Origin: Codonopsis lanceolata
Taxonomy: Eukaryota; Streptophyta; Magnoliopsida; Asterales; Campanulaceae
Direction: 5' to 3'
DNA: 64,000 nucleotides
NCBI GenBank assembly: GCA_013146195.2
Contig: CM028379.1
Span: 87,788,617 to 87,852,616 of the forward strand
A program made the position numbers and the translations under genes. Below the pieces are notes generated by a model. It had not been told where the DNA came from, did not search any database, and saw nothing but the letters and a program-made list of their open reading frames with translations. Below, one piece after another: positions 10,379-21,978 of this stretch. Position 1 is the first letter of the stretch. Each line of letters begins with the position of its first letter.

Positions 10379-12174
10379 TGTAGGTCGCCCGGACTGCGCC
10401 CGCGCCCTGCGCGCCCTTGGATAAGGGTGCGCATACGTGCGGATGCGGGACACCACTACTCTCATTCCATCCTCCCTTGTTTAGGGGAGAACGAAATTAA
10501 AAGTGCGAGAGGAGTGCTGTCTAAAATAGCGCATTGGAATGAGCCTCCGTTGACTTTAGTGGATTTTTTATCCACTATGGGAACTTTGGGTTTCCCGCAT
10601 CAAGTTATCCCTTTTTTAGGGGATACCAGGATATGGGAATGCATCATCCTTTCATTCTCATTCTCCCTTTTTTAGGGGAAAACGGAAAAGTGCAAAAAAA
10701 GATGTTGCGACGCCCCCACTATGGATTTTATAAAAATAACCTTATGGCCTATTTTGGATCACTATGGGAGCTTTGGGTTTCCGCATCAAGTTATCCCTTG
10801 TTTAGGGGATACCGGGATATGGGAATACATCACTCTTTCATTCTCATTTTCCCTTTTTTTAGGGGAAAATGGAAAAGTGCAAGAAAGGAGTGTTGCGAGG
10901 CCCCACTGGATCCAAAATGTTTTATAGAGTCGTCATCTTTATTTTAAGGCAAAAACAAAGCAAAACCAAAAAAAGAAAAACCAGAGATTATGAAAACGGG
11001 TTCGGGGGCTAAGTTACGAGTTGGGAAGGTGCTAGACACCCAACTCGCCCTTTCTGTCTCAAAAATGGTTTTTGGCTAAAGTATGCTTATTGTTATATTT
11101 ATTTAGCAAATAAACAAAGCATTAAAAGACATGAAAATAAAAACAAATACATTAGCGGCTACATTATTTACGGATTTGCAGCCGTTTCCTTACAATAATT
11201 ACAAATATATTTAAAAATATTTGGCCATTATAAAGGCTCTTTTACATAGTATTTTCTAACTAAATCCGGGCAGCACAACGGCTTATATTGTCTTCATTGG
11301 GCCGGATTTAAATAACAACTTTTATAAAAATAATGCCCTTAAAGGCTATTACCTTTTAGAGCAGAGTGTGCTCGCTCTGTCCTTCTCGGGAGAGGGAGAT
11401 TTTATTGCTGCTGCTGTTGTGATTTGGGCAGAGTGACGGCTTATTTGTGGTAGTTTTGGCTTACTCACTCGGGCAAAATGACGGCTTAGTTTTGAATGGT
11501 TTTGGCCTATTTGGTTGGGCGGAATAACAGCTTATTTCGGGTGATTTCAGCCTATTTACTCGGGCAGAGTAACGGCTTACTTTATGGTTTTTGGGCTGGG
11601 GAAATAAGGTGGATACCTAACTAAAGGGCTAGGGATCACTTTAACCGGTTGGATTTGTGTTTGGAGGGGGTTTGGACGGGGTTTCGAAGCTTTGCAGGGC
11701 TAAACACTCCTTATCTCACTTCTCTTGCTAAACTCGGCGTTGGGACGACGCGGAGATTTTTCTTCAGCGTTTCTTTGCGATGATTTCTCCCTCTTCAGAA
11801 GTGAACCCATCACTCCTATTTATAGCTGGACGAAGGGACTCATCGGGGATTAAAAAATCCCTCAGCGTGCTGATAAAACGGGTACACTAGCCTTCGTCGC
11901 TTGTACAATGCGTTAACTGGGAGAGCCACTGTAGCATTGCTGGCGCGGAAACCACCTTGACTTGGCGCGGTGCCAGACCAGCCTTTTGACCGTGCCAAGG
12001 CCCTATTTAAGTTCCAAAATTGGCACTTTCATCCCTCGCATTTTACTGTTTCGCGCATCCTGCTTTTCCTTTCGCATTTTTGACTCCTGTAACTTGACAT
12101 TTGTTAAGTTTAAGCAGTTCTTGATATCACATGTTAGAGTCACACATCAGGGGTACGAAATTGGGGTGTCTACA
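10379..12174 (-). repeat. 3' LTR of the minus-strand Tat/Ogre-like element
   Basis: On the minus strand the LTR begins TGTAGACACCCC at 12174 and ends GGGCGACCTACA at 10379, about 1.8 kb. Its 3' third (10470-10925) holds tandem units with TCCC-TTGTTTA-GGGGA dyads. The end closely resembles that of the 5' LTR at 60229-61926, sharing the CGCGCCC-rich tail and the GCGCATACGTGCGG word. Confidence 0.75.
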
Positions 12175-12530
12175 ACAGAGCCCCTCAACGATGGAGTTTA
12201 CGGGTAACCCGAAGCTTACCGAGTAAACGAACATCGTTGATAAGAAATAGACTCCCAAATTTCGTGGAAATTATAATGGGGAGTAATGCAAGAGGTAGCC
12301 GTTATAATGCAACTATTTAGGGTGCAGTTCAAATCTCACATACCCTAGACTTATTAGTCGATTATCGCAGGTTATCGTAGTTTTAAGCAGATATGCAATT
12401 TAAACGCTCTGATGGTCGGACCTACCAAAATAGACTGCCTACGTATCCCTTTTTCAGGAATCAGACCAAACATAGTTTGACCTCAGACCGGCAAGCAAGT
12501 TGTGATGCTGAAAAATAGTTGCAATATCCA
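12175..12530 (-). other. Conserved terminal block and polypurine tract (minus strand)
   Basis: This is the reverse complement of the 4966-5334 block. It includes GGTCTGATTCC, the GGTAGGTCCGACCATC phrase and GAGGGGCTC directly before the LTR. At 12259-12275 it retains the uninterrupted CCATTATAATTTCCACG site (complement), which serves as an empty-site control for the MULE inserted at 62626-63850. Confidence 0.7.
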
Positions 12531-12534
12531 TTAC

Positions 12535-13945
12535 AACCTACTGAAAATAACACGCATCAAAATGCAATATCCATTGCATTATCACAAAAATTAGATGCAA
12601 TATTCATTGCATTGCAAAGACCAGATGCATAACCATTGCATCGCCACAACACTAAATGCAATATCCATTGCATTATCACAGAATCAGATATAATATCCAT
12701 TGCATCGCAAAGACCAGATGCAATATCCATTGCAACGCCACAACACTAAATGTAATATCTATTGCATTATCACAACACCAAATGCAATATATATTGCATT
12801 ATCACATAATCAGATGCAATATACATTGCATCACAACGCTAGATGTGATATCCATCGCATTATCACAACACCAAATGCAATATCCATTGCATTATCACAG
12901 AATCAAATGCAATATTCATTGCCTCACAACGCTAGATGCGATATCCATCGCATTATCACAACTCTAAATGCAATATCCATTGCATTATCACATAATCAGA
13001 TGCAATATCCATTGCATCGCAACGCTAGATGCAATATTCATCGCATCATCACAAACCTAAATGCAATATCCATTGCATTATCGAGCGAGACCAAAGTAAA
13101 TTCAGATGTAATATTCATTAGATCATCCATAGCAAGACCAGATGCAGAAACAGATGTAATATACATTACATCCATTAGGAACCTAAGGCCAAATCTGATG
13201 CAATATTCATTGCATTACTTCAAAATCATATGCAATATCCATTGTGTTATCACAAAATTAGATGCAATATCCATTGCATTACAACATTAGATGCGATATC
13301 CATAGCATTATCAGAAAATTAGATGTGATATCCATTGCATTGCCACAAGACCATCATCAGAACTGATGCAATATCCATTGTATTATCACAAAACTTGTTA
13401 CCAGATTTGATGCAATATCCATTGCATTATCACAAAACTAACACGAAATCCGATGCAATATTCATTGCATCACCATAAAACCTCATTCAAAATATCTGAT
13501 GCAATATCCATTGCTACAAAACTAACACGAAATCCGATGCAATATTCATTGCATCTTCACAAAACTTGATGCGAGATCCGATGCAATATGCATTGCATCA
13601 CTAACAGAGAAAGTGCATGCAAACATCTGGTGCAATATCCATTGCATCATTACCAGGATGACAAAAGATCAGATGCAATATCCATTGCATCCTCACGAGA
13701 TTCATCACAAAGACTATATGCAAAATTTCAATGTGATATGCAAGCATAAAGGGTAAATGCAAGGATCTGATGCAATATTACATTGCTAACAGAGCAACTA
13801 CAACAAATATCTAGTGCAATATTAATTGCATCACTTTTAGACTACCGCAACACCAGATGCAATATCCATTGCATTCTCTTGAAAAGAACATTAATTTAGA
13901 ATATAATATTCAATGCAATATTCATTGCAAATTAAGCGAGTATTA
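12535..13945. repeat. ~31-bp tandem array, about 40 units, 18-bp dyad per unit
   Basis: The core of each unit is ATGCAAT - ATCC - ATTGCAT (7-bp arms, 4-nt loop), separated by spacers such as TATCACAAAACCAG or CACAACGCTAG. Spacing is regular (about 30-32 bp) from 12550 to 13100 and looser after that. Two units are fully compensated variants: ATGCGAT/ATCGCAT at 12936-12953 and ATGTAAT/ATTACAT at 13154-13171. The array has no sequence similarity to the 43-bp array but sits at the same position of the sister element. The open frames it produces are not treated as genes. Confidence 0.92.
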
Positions 13946-13961
13946 ATTCATCTTTTATAAA

Positions 13962-15410
13962 CACACTGTACTCTTTAGCTGGTGGGTGAGAAGGCTGAGG
14001 TTGTCGCTTTATTGGTGTTCACTCGAAGCTTCTGCCACAAACATAGGAGGTATGATGTATATGTTGTTTTGGTTTCTGGTATCTGATGGGGTTTCTTAAT
14101 GAATAAATGGAGGTCTCCTGTTTCTTTTGACTTGGTAACAAAAAATCATGGTTTTCGGCAAAGTAAATAGGGAGGGTTTCAAAAACCAGGCCCATATGAG
14201 GAGATAACATGACGGTCAAGCAGTAAGATCTGATAGAATCTAGGGAAATTGGTGTGCTGCCAAAGTGAAACAAAGAGTCCAACCCTGTAAGTGGAGCTTC
14301 GAACCTTTGGTATTCTGAACTCACCGATAGACAACTAGTCTGGCATAATCAAGAAGGTAGGGGCAAAGTGTATCTGAAACCATCTACCCAGTTTGTAGAA
14401 ATCATGAGGGATCGTGAAGTAGTGTACCAACTCCGTAATGTGTGATAATCTTCGATTCAGATTTTAGGCATAATAAGTGATCCTATCATCCAATCCTAAG
14501 AAGTCTTTTCCCAATAAGGCCGAGGCAGAACTTTCTCGGTCGATATGTGTTTTCAAAATGCCTTCTCTTTATACTAAGTCAAAGAATAACTTTCTTTGCT
14601 TGTAGCGAGACTCAGATTTTTCAAAGATTTTCTAGCCGGAGCATCTTCCGTTATGACCAATAATTCATGGCTCAGGGAACATGGGATAGGAGACCGCATG
14701 GATAAGACTCATGAGTTCGGTGGGAAAAGCCCCAGGGTGACTCAATCAACAAATTTTTCAAGATGGGATAGAAAGCCCTTAATATACTTAATCGATACAT
14801 TTTTATGGATATGGGTGGGGAATAACCCCAGAAGCGAATTGAGGGAAAGCCCTTAGGTTGACTTTTCTCTTTCTCTTTTATTTTTTTTCTTTTTTTTTCG
14901 AAGACAGAATCAAAGGCACAAGATATGAGGATGATTCTAATGAACAAGAAAGAGAGTCAGGATTCAGAGTTCTTCTTATCGCCGAGTATCACCAGGTTTG
15001 GTGGTTTATGGACCCTACTTGGTATTTATCTTTTGATGTTTTTTTTTTTGCATGTTTTAGCAGGGAGTCCATCTTTGACTTAGATCACATTATAACCGAT
15101 TGAAGTAAAGCTGTTGATCATGACTGGTTCAGGGTGTATTGTTTATGTTTTGGGGATGGATTGATTTTGAGGTTAGAAAATCTCTTCAAGGGATTGGTTT
15201 CTGTTTTAAAAAAAGTGATCAATAATTTGACCGTTGGTTGGCTTTTCAGGTTGTGGGTTCTAGATGGATCTTTTGGTTTTGAGTATGGTAGGCTTTTTGG
15301 TTCTGACTTTGGGTATAGCTCGGGCTCTGGGTATGGTGAGCCTTTCTTTTTTCATTTTAATCCACATCTAAAAAGTGTATGTGTTGATTTTCCTTGAGAA
15401 GCCCCAAACT
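13962..15410 (-). other. Retroelement 3' untranslated region (minus strand copy)
   Basis: This is homologous to 1-1485 on the opposite strand, with many substitutions and small indels. No protein domain is visible. The outer end at about 15405-15417 is where similarity stops and Athila-like sequence begins. Confidence 0.6.
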
Positions 15411-15511
15411 AGTTTGGGTAAAAGGGAGATGGACAAATGATGGACTTGCTCTAGAGAGATTTAAATCAAAACATAAATAATCTTGGTAAAAATCAGGAAA
15501 ATCCTGATAAT

Positions 15512-16680
15512 TTGGAAAATCCACCAGTTAATCAAGAACATGTAAATAGAGAGGATCCTCTGGCTGATCCTCCAATGGACAATAACAATCAAAATCCTGA
15601 AAATCTGGTTCCTCCGGAAAATCAAAGAAGGGAGGAACCAGTAGTTCGAAATATGGAAGTGGTAATAAATCAAAGAACAATAAATGATTATGGTCGTCTC
15701 ATGCTGAATGCGACACCATCTTGTTTAGTATTACCAGATGCAATAAGAAACTTTGAACTTAAAGGTCATTTTTACAATATGTTGCCTTCATTTTACGGAT
15801 TGCCATCCGACGACCCACTAACTTTTGTGAAAGAGTATAGTTTTATGACTGATAATTTTCCGTTAGGAGGTCTAACGGAAGATCAATTAAAAATGCGATA
15901 TTTTCAATGTGCATTAAAAGATGCAACAAAAAGATGGTTTATGAATTTGGCATCGAGAAGTGTTTATACGTGGACTCAATTATATGATTTGTTTATAGGT
16001 AAATTTTATCAACATACATCTCTATCTGATTATAGAAAGCAAATTATTGCTTTTCAAACTGAGCCAGGAGAAACATTCCATGAAGTATGAGATAGATTTA
16101 AAAATTTACTGATCATGTATCCTCATCATAATCTGTCTCAAGATATTTTAGTGACTCAATTTTATCATGCACTTTCTTCTGCTCTTCAAACTATGGTTGA
16201 TAGTGCAGCCGGTGGTTCCATTAGAGGAATGACACCAGCTGAATTAGAAAATTTCTTTGAAATGCTATGTGCCAATTATCAACAGAAAAGCACTAGAGGT
16301 AAAAATAGAGGTTTGTACCATGTTCATGATAATTCAAGCAATGAAGCAAAAATAGAATAGTTGCAAGCACAAATTGAAACCCTACCACAAAATAGATCTC
16401 AAACTCAAGAAGTGTGTGCTATTTGTGGACTAAATACTCATGCTACTAATTTTTGTCCATCTAGTTATATGTTTACTGAATAGGTAAATGCTATGAATGC
16501 ATATCCTCCAAGACAAAGGAATAATCCTTATTCCAACACGTACAATCCAGGTTGGAGAAATAATCCAAATTTCTCATGGGGAGGAAATACGCCCTTGCAG
16601 CCTTAACAATTCCCTAAACAAGGACAACTGCAAATTGAAGAAGCGCAAAATAACGATTTTGAAAATAGGCAAACTGTTAT
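15512..16680 (+). pseudogene. Athila-like gag, broken
   Basis: This is the capsid-type Gag of a Gypsy element, which packages element RNA in virus-like particles. The frame opens with an Asn/Pro/Glu-rich leader. It then has a retrotransposon gag core with SFYGLPSDDPLTFVKEY, a KRWFMNLA segment and a WTQLYDLF..KFYQHTSL segment. The frame is interrupted at 16088 (TGA where the family has Trp, between EV and DRFKN), at about 16360, at 16482 (TAG) and at about 16604 (TAA). After the second stop a short Cys motif (CAICGLNTHATNFC) is the only trace of a nucleic-acid binding knuckle. A basic/Asn-rich tail follows. Confidence 0.8.
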
Positions 16681-16727
16681 CAACAGGCAATTAATGGCAA
16701 CCATAGACAAATGACATTGTTCAAGCC

Positions 16728-17035
16728 TTGAAAGGAAGAAAAAAAGGGAAGTTCCCAAGTCAAACGGAACAAGCTAAATCCATCACTACTTTGCGTAGTG
16801 GTAAAGTCATTGGAGAAGAGTTAAGTGATCCTACACATTCTGCTGATGTTCCTGATCATGTAAGTAATTCTGGTGAAGATATTCAAGCCAAAGAAAAAGA
16901 AAAGGAAAAAGATTTAGAAAAAGAAACTCAAGAACAATAAATTCAAGAGAAAGAAAAAGAACAAGAAGCAGAACCTTTTGAGGAATCATATATTGCTCCT
17001 CCATATGTTCCACCAATACCATTCCCTGGTAGGTT
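16728..17035 (+). pseudogene. Gag-protease linker, charged low-complexity
   Basis: A Lys/Glu-rich stretch (KEKEKEKDLEKE type) contains the word ITTLRSGK, which in Athila-like polyproteins lies between Gag and protease. It is followed by a stop at 16938 and by PPYVPPIPFPGR, the usual lead-in to the protease region. It is part of the same decayed polyprotein. Confidence 0.6.
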
Positions 17036-17036
17036 A

Positions 17037-17558
17037 ATGAAAAACAAACTAGATAAACAATTTACGGAAATTTATAATATGTTGTCTAAAGTGAATATTA
17101 ATCTTCCTTTGCTCGATGTTATTAAAAATATTTCGTCATATGCTAAGTTTTTCAAAGATCTCCACTCTAGAAAACACAAATTTGAAAAGAACGAGAAAAT
17201 AATTGTTTCTGAAAACGTAAGTGCATTATTACAACCTGAACTCCCCCCTAAATTAAAAGATCCAGGTAGTTTCAATATCCAAGTTTCTTTGAATAATTCG
17301 AAAAAGATGAAAGCAATGCTTGATTTAGGAGCGAGTATTAATTTAATGCCTTTCGCTGTCTACAAACAATTAGGTTTTGGAGAATTAAAACCCATTACTA
17401 TGTCCTTACAGTTAGCCGACCGTTCGGTCAAACACCCCTTCGGAATAGTAGCGGATATTTTAGTTCAAGTTGATAAATTGATTATACCGGTTGACTTTGT
17501 GGTTCTAGAGATGGAAAGGAAAATATGCACGAATAATGAAGTTCCTATTATGTTATGA
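17037..17558 (+). pseudogene. Athila-like aspartic protease region
   Basis: This is the retroelement protease that cleaves Gag-Pol. The frame of 173 codons carries KDPGSFNIQVSLNN, the active-site word DLGASINLMPFAVYKQLG around residues 97-114, and a downstream ADRSVKHPFGIV.D flap-like segment. The second residue of the usual D-S/T-G triad is Leu here, as is normal for Athila. The frame stops at 17556-17558 (TGA) where the family continues RPF.ATA; that continuation is present in the next frame from 17562. Confidence 0.8.
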
Positions 17559-17561
17559 AGA

Positions 17562-18240
17562 CCTTTCATGGCCACGGCCAACACAATGATTAATGTAAGG
17601 AATGGTAAGCTGTCAATGTCAATTGTGGGAGAAACTGTAGAGATTTCAGTTTTTGATGCATTAAATAGACCGAGCGATATGAATGCTTGCTTTTCAATTG
17701 ATGAAATAGAAAATCTTACAGCCCAAAACTTTGAAACAGATTTAAATGAAGACGAGTTAGAATGAGAAATGTTAGGAAAAGATTCTAATCAAAGAGACTT
17801 TCCCGATTTAATATTCGATATAGAGGAATTAGAAAGAGAAATCCTTGCAGAGGATGCTAAATTGGAAAAAGTGGAACTAGAAGTTCCTAAAATTAAAATT
17901 GAAAAGGATATACAAATAGCAAAAGAAGAATATGAAATTCTTAAGGATGATCAAAATTAAAAAAGTTAAACTTGAAGTTCCTAAGTTTACCCCATCTATT
18001 GAATCTCCTTCTGAATTAGATTTAAAGTCATTACCATCCCACTTGAAATATGCATTTCTTGAGGAAGGTAAAACTTTACCCGTTATAATTGCTACTGATT
18101 TAACGGAAGAACAAGAAGCAAGCTTGTTAAAAGTTTTATGGACACATAGAGAAGCCATAGGTTGGTCCTTAACAGATTTAAAAATGTATTGGCCCCACTA
18201 TGTGTATGCATAAAATCCATTTGGAAGAAGGTACCAAACC
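17562..18240 (+). pseudogene. Protease to reverse transcriptase spacer, broken
   Basis: The segment continues RPFMATANTMI and passes a Glu-rich acidic linker (17700-18000, stops at 17763 and 17958). It then reaches a frame with PSHLKYAFLEEGKTLPVII and LTEEQEASLLKVL, the usual run-in to reverse transcriptase in this lineage. The last visible words before a frameshift at about 18200 are HREAIGWSLTDLK. Confidence 0.7.
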
Positions 18241-18855
18241 TTCTAGAGAACGCCAAAGAAGACTTAACCTCCATATGGAAAAAGCAGTTAGAAAAGAAGT
18301 ACTTAAACTTCTTGATGCGGGTATAATTACCCGATATCCGATAGTAAATTGGTAAGTTCAGTCCAAGTAATTAATAAGAAATCAGGAATTATAGTTGTTA
18401 AAAATGAGAAAGATGAGGTTAGTTCCCACAAGAACTATAACTGGTTATAGAATGTGGATAGATTTAAGAAATTAAATGCGGCTACAAAGAAAGATCACTT
18501 TCCTTTGTCCTTCATTGACCAAATCCTTGAAAGATTAGCTGACCATGATTATTACTATTTTCTTGATGGTTTTTCCGGTTACAATCAAATTCCACTTGTG
18601 TCGGAAGATCAAGAAAAGACTACCTTTACATGTTCTTTTGGTACCTTTGCATTTAGAAAGATGCTCTTTGGATTATGTAATGCCCCTGCCATTTTTCAAA
18701 GATGTATGATTTCAATATTTCCTGATTTAGTTGAAAGGTGTGTAGAAGTATTCATGGACGATTTTTCAGTACATGGGAAATCATTTAATAATTGCCTAGA
18801 AAATCTAACATCAGTTCTTAAAAGATGTGGTGAAACCAATTTGACCCTAAGTTAG
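18241..18855 (+). pseudogene. Athila-like reverse transcriptase, broken
   Basis: This is the RNA-directed DNA polymerase domain. The first part is scattered over two frames (SRERQRRLNLHMEKAVRKEV near 18240-18300, then a stop at 18351). From 18454 a 133-codon frame holds FPLSFIDQILERLADH, FLDGFSGYNQIPL, EKTTFTC.FGTFAFRKMLFGLCNAPA.FQR and the catalytic FMDDF near residues 113-117. The frame ends at 18853 with TAG where the family has Trp before EK. The catalytic Asp pair is intact but the protein cannot be made in one piece. Confidence 0.85.
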
Positions 18856-19123
18856 GAGAAAAGTCCTTTGATAGTTAAACATGGAATTGTTTTAGGTCAT
18901 ATTGTGTCTAACAAAAGAATAGAGGTAGATAAAGCCAAAATTGAAGTTATCTCGCAATTACCTCCCCCAACTACAGTCAAGGGTGTTAGAAGTTTTTAGG
19001 TCATGCAGGTTTTTAAAGAAGATTTATAAAAGACTTTTCAAAAATCGGTAAACCTCTATGCAATCTATTGGTGAAAGATACATAATTTATTTTTGATAAA
19101 AAAAATGCTTAAATGCATTTCAT

Positions 19124-19396
19124 TTGTTAAAAGAACAATTAACAACATCCCCTATTTTAACCAGCCCTGATTGGTCTATCCCTTTCGAGATCATGTGCGA
19201 TGCATCAGATTTTGCTGTTGGGGTTGTGTTAGGACAAAGGGTAGATAAGAAACCCCATGTAATACATTATGCGATTAGGACATTAAATGATGCACAACTT
19301 AATTATACCACCATCGAAAAAGAATTTTTAGCAGTTGTGTTTGCGTTAGAAAAATTTCGTCCCTACTCTAGGAGCAAAAGTTATTATATTCTCTAA
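19124..19396 (+). pseudogene. Athila-like RNase H domain
   Basis: This domain removes the RNA strand of the cDNA hybrid. The frame carries WSIPFEIMCDASDFAVGVVLGQ, which holds the first catalytic Asp, then HVIHYAIRTLNDAQLNYTT and EKEFLAVVFALEKFR with the catalytic Glu. The end is shifted: SKSYYIL is followed in another frame by HATLKYLF. The preceding 18860-19120 stretch reads as connection-domain sequence with stops at about 18999 and 19080. Confidence 0.8.
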
Positions 19397-19419
19397 CCAT
19401 GCAACCCTAAAATATCTTT

Positions 19420-20916
19420 TTGAGCAAAAAGGAGGCTAAGCCTAGACTCATTAGATGGATGTTGTTATTACAAGAATTTGACATTACGATTAAAGATAAA
19501 AAAGGAACAGAAAATGTCGTTGCTGATCATTTGTCTAGATTAGAATTTTTACCTTTGCTTGAACGTCAACTTCTTAATAATGAAATCCCTATAAATGAAG
19601 ACTTCCCTGACGAACAACTTTTAGCAGTTAAAGATCATGAACCATGGTATGCTGATTTCGTAAATTATCATGTAGCAAATATCATAAATCCAGATTTTGA
19701 TTATAATCAAAGAAAGAAATTTTTGGTAGATGCTAAAAATTATTTTTGAGAAGAGCCTTATTTCTTCAAAATGTGTTCAAACTCTTTAATTAGAAGATGT
19801 ATTCCAGATCACGAACAACAAAGTATTCTGGCATTTTGCCATGAAAACTCTTGTGGTGGACATTTTAGTAGTAGTAAAACTGATAGGAAAATTTTACAAT
19901 CTGGTTTATACTAGCCTACCAATTTTAGAGATGCTGAAATATTTTGCAAAACATGTGATAAGTATCAAAGGACTAGTGGAATTAGTAAAAGGAATGAGAT
20001 GCCCTTGCATTATAATCTAGTGATTGAAATTTTTGATGTGTGTGGTATATTGACTTTATGGGTCCTTTTCCAGTTTCAAATGGTTGCAAATATATTTTAG
20101 TTGTAGTGAACTACATGTCAAAATGGATAGAAGCCATTGCTACCTGAAATAATGATGTCAAAACGGTTGTCAAGTTTTTGGATGATCAAATATTTAGTGA
20201 TCAAGGAACGCACTTCACCAATCGCTTGATGAATGTGTGCCTTAGGAAACATGAAGTGACTCACAAGTTGGCCACTCCATATCATCCTAAAACTTCTGGC
20301 CAAGTAGAAGTCAGTAATAGACAAATGAAAGCAGTTCTTGAAAAGGTTGTTAGACCAAACAGAAAAGATTGAGAACCAAAACTCAAAGATGCTCTTTGGG
20401 CATACAGAGCTGCATATAAGAATCTGATAGGAATGAGCCCTTATATAATGGTGTATAGCAAAGTATGCCATCTTCCAGTGGAAATTGAACATAAAACTTA
20501 TTGAGCCATTAAAACTCTTAATTTTGACCTAGCTTTGGCTGGAGAGGAATGGCTGTTTTAGCTATATGAGTTAGAAGGACGTAGGCTCAATTCGTACGAG
20601 AATACTAAAATATATAAAGAAAATACCAAAAGATACCATGATATGGGAATCACCAAAGAGATGTTACGTCCAGGTTTAAAAGTTCTTCTTTTCAATTATT
20701 GACTAAGATTATTCCAGGAAAGTTAAAATCAAAATGGTCTGCTCCTTTTATAATAGTATAGATTTATCCACATGGAGCAGTTGATGTAAGAAACCCAAAG
20801 ACCAATGAGATCTTTAAAGTGAATGGTCACCGACTCAAACCTTATTTTGAACCCATGTCAGTAGAGAGAACAATTGAAGTTATTCGTCTCTCTGACACTG
20901 AGCCCCCAAGAGAATA
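19420..20916 (+). pseudogene. Athila-like integrase, broken
   Basis: Integrase inserts the cDNA into host DNA. DHLSRLE near 19530 marks the RNase H to integrase linker. The zinc-binding part (H...H...CKTCDKYQRTSG) is at about 19840-19990 and is interrupted by TAG where the family has Trp (after SGLY at 19910). The core has DFMGPFPVSNG near 20050, FSDQGTHF at about 20196 and GQVE about 35 residues later, giving the D,D(35)E set. Further stops lie at 20143, 20371, 20502 and 20557. The C-terminal VNGHRLKPYFEP is at about 20821-20856. Confidence 0.85.
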
Positions 20917-21978
20917 GGTTTGCAGTTAGGTCGAGGCAAAGACGTTAAACAAGTGCGCTAGATGGGAGGCAAGCCACTTCGATAAATTTTTATTTGCTTT
21001 CGTAGTGTAATTTAAATATGTTTTTCTCCATCTTATTTGATTATGAGCATTTAAATTAAATGTTTTTCCATGCATGACATAATTCAAGTTTGGGGGAGAA
21101 AAACATCGTAGTGTTGTATTTATATATTATTTAATAGTTTAGTTTAATTGTTAAATAAACAAACCCCCTAGTTTAATTGTTACCGGTTTACTTGCCTTTA
21201 GATACTTCTTATCTCTGTGGTTCAACCCTTACTTACTGTACACTATACTCCATATTGATTTGTACACTTGCGAGGAAAATAAATAAGACATCGCCATTCT
21301 AACATAAGTATAAATTATGAAATATTTTTGAATTTCTTTTCAATTCTTTCATCTTTCACCAATTTCAAGGTTGACCATTGGCAAAACACATATTTGAGTC
21401 ACTTTACTTTTTCAAAAATTGTAATTAAATCACTGAGACGTCAAAATTTTCACTATGACCATTGTATCTGACTTATCTTGCATGTTAACACAATTTTTGG
21501 ATGGACGTTAAGTTATGTTAAATACCTATTTTACCCTTATCTTCTTCGTCATCAACTTCCACGGTGGTCAGCTTCATCATCATCAGATCAAAAAATCAAA
21601 GAAGTGAAGATGACAATGACAACCCCATATTAAACCCAGATCTAAAACGAAAATCGAAAAATCTTTGTGCCAATCCGTTCGAAATTATATAAGCAATTGA
21701 GTTAATTGACAATTATTTACAAGAAAATCAAAATTAACATAACTGGACATGGATTAGATCTGGACAAGGAGGTGCTGAATGGGATCTGCCAATCTCTTTA
21801 CCCGATTGATTTAGTGTCTACCTCATTACAAGGAGAAAAACCCAGATTCCAAGTATGGGTAAGGTAGCAATAACAACATCAAAGAAGGTGGGTGATGTGT
21901 GCAACAACATCAGAGAAATATAAACTGTATCCAACACAACTCCATTTATCTATCTTTTCATTCCACTCCCCCATCTTC

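Larger units (their letters stand above)
10379..15410 (-). mobile_element. 3' part of a second Tat/Ogre-like element (minus strand)
   Basis: In minus-strand order the parts are untranslated sequence homologous to 1-1485 (15410-13962), a ~31-bp tandem array (13945-12535), the conserved terminal block (12530-12175) and the 3' LTR (12174-10379). The order matches the plus-strand copy exactly except that the array is an unrelated repeat. The coding part is missing, with Athila-like sequence abutting at about 15417. Confidence 0.7.
15417..21370 (+). mobile_element. Broken Athila-like Ty3/Gypsy retrotransposon
   Basis: Gag, protease, reverse transcriptase, RNase H and integrase remnants follow each other on the plus strand from 15512 to about 20916, the Ty3/Gypsy order. 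The protease word DLGASINLMP and a gag with a WT..LYDLF..KF core point to the Athila lineage. At least a dozen stops and several frameshifts make it inactive. No 5' LTR or primer site is visible. A purine tract at 21092-21100 (TTTGGGGGAG) and AT-rich sequence to 21370, containing the TCTGTGGTTCAACCCTTACT phrase, look like a 3' LTR remnant. Confidence 0.8.

Noticed and set aside
12656..13290. Frames of 103 and 196 codons over the ~31-bp array
   Set aside because: Produced by the repeat (Ile-Ala-Leu-Ser, His-Cys patterns). No protein family.
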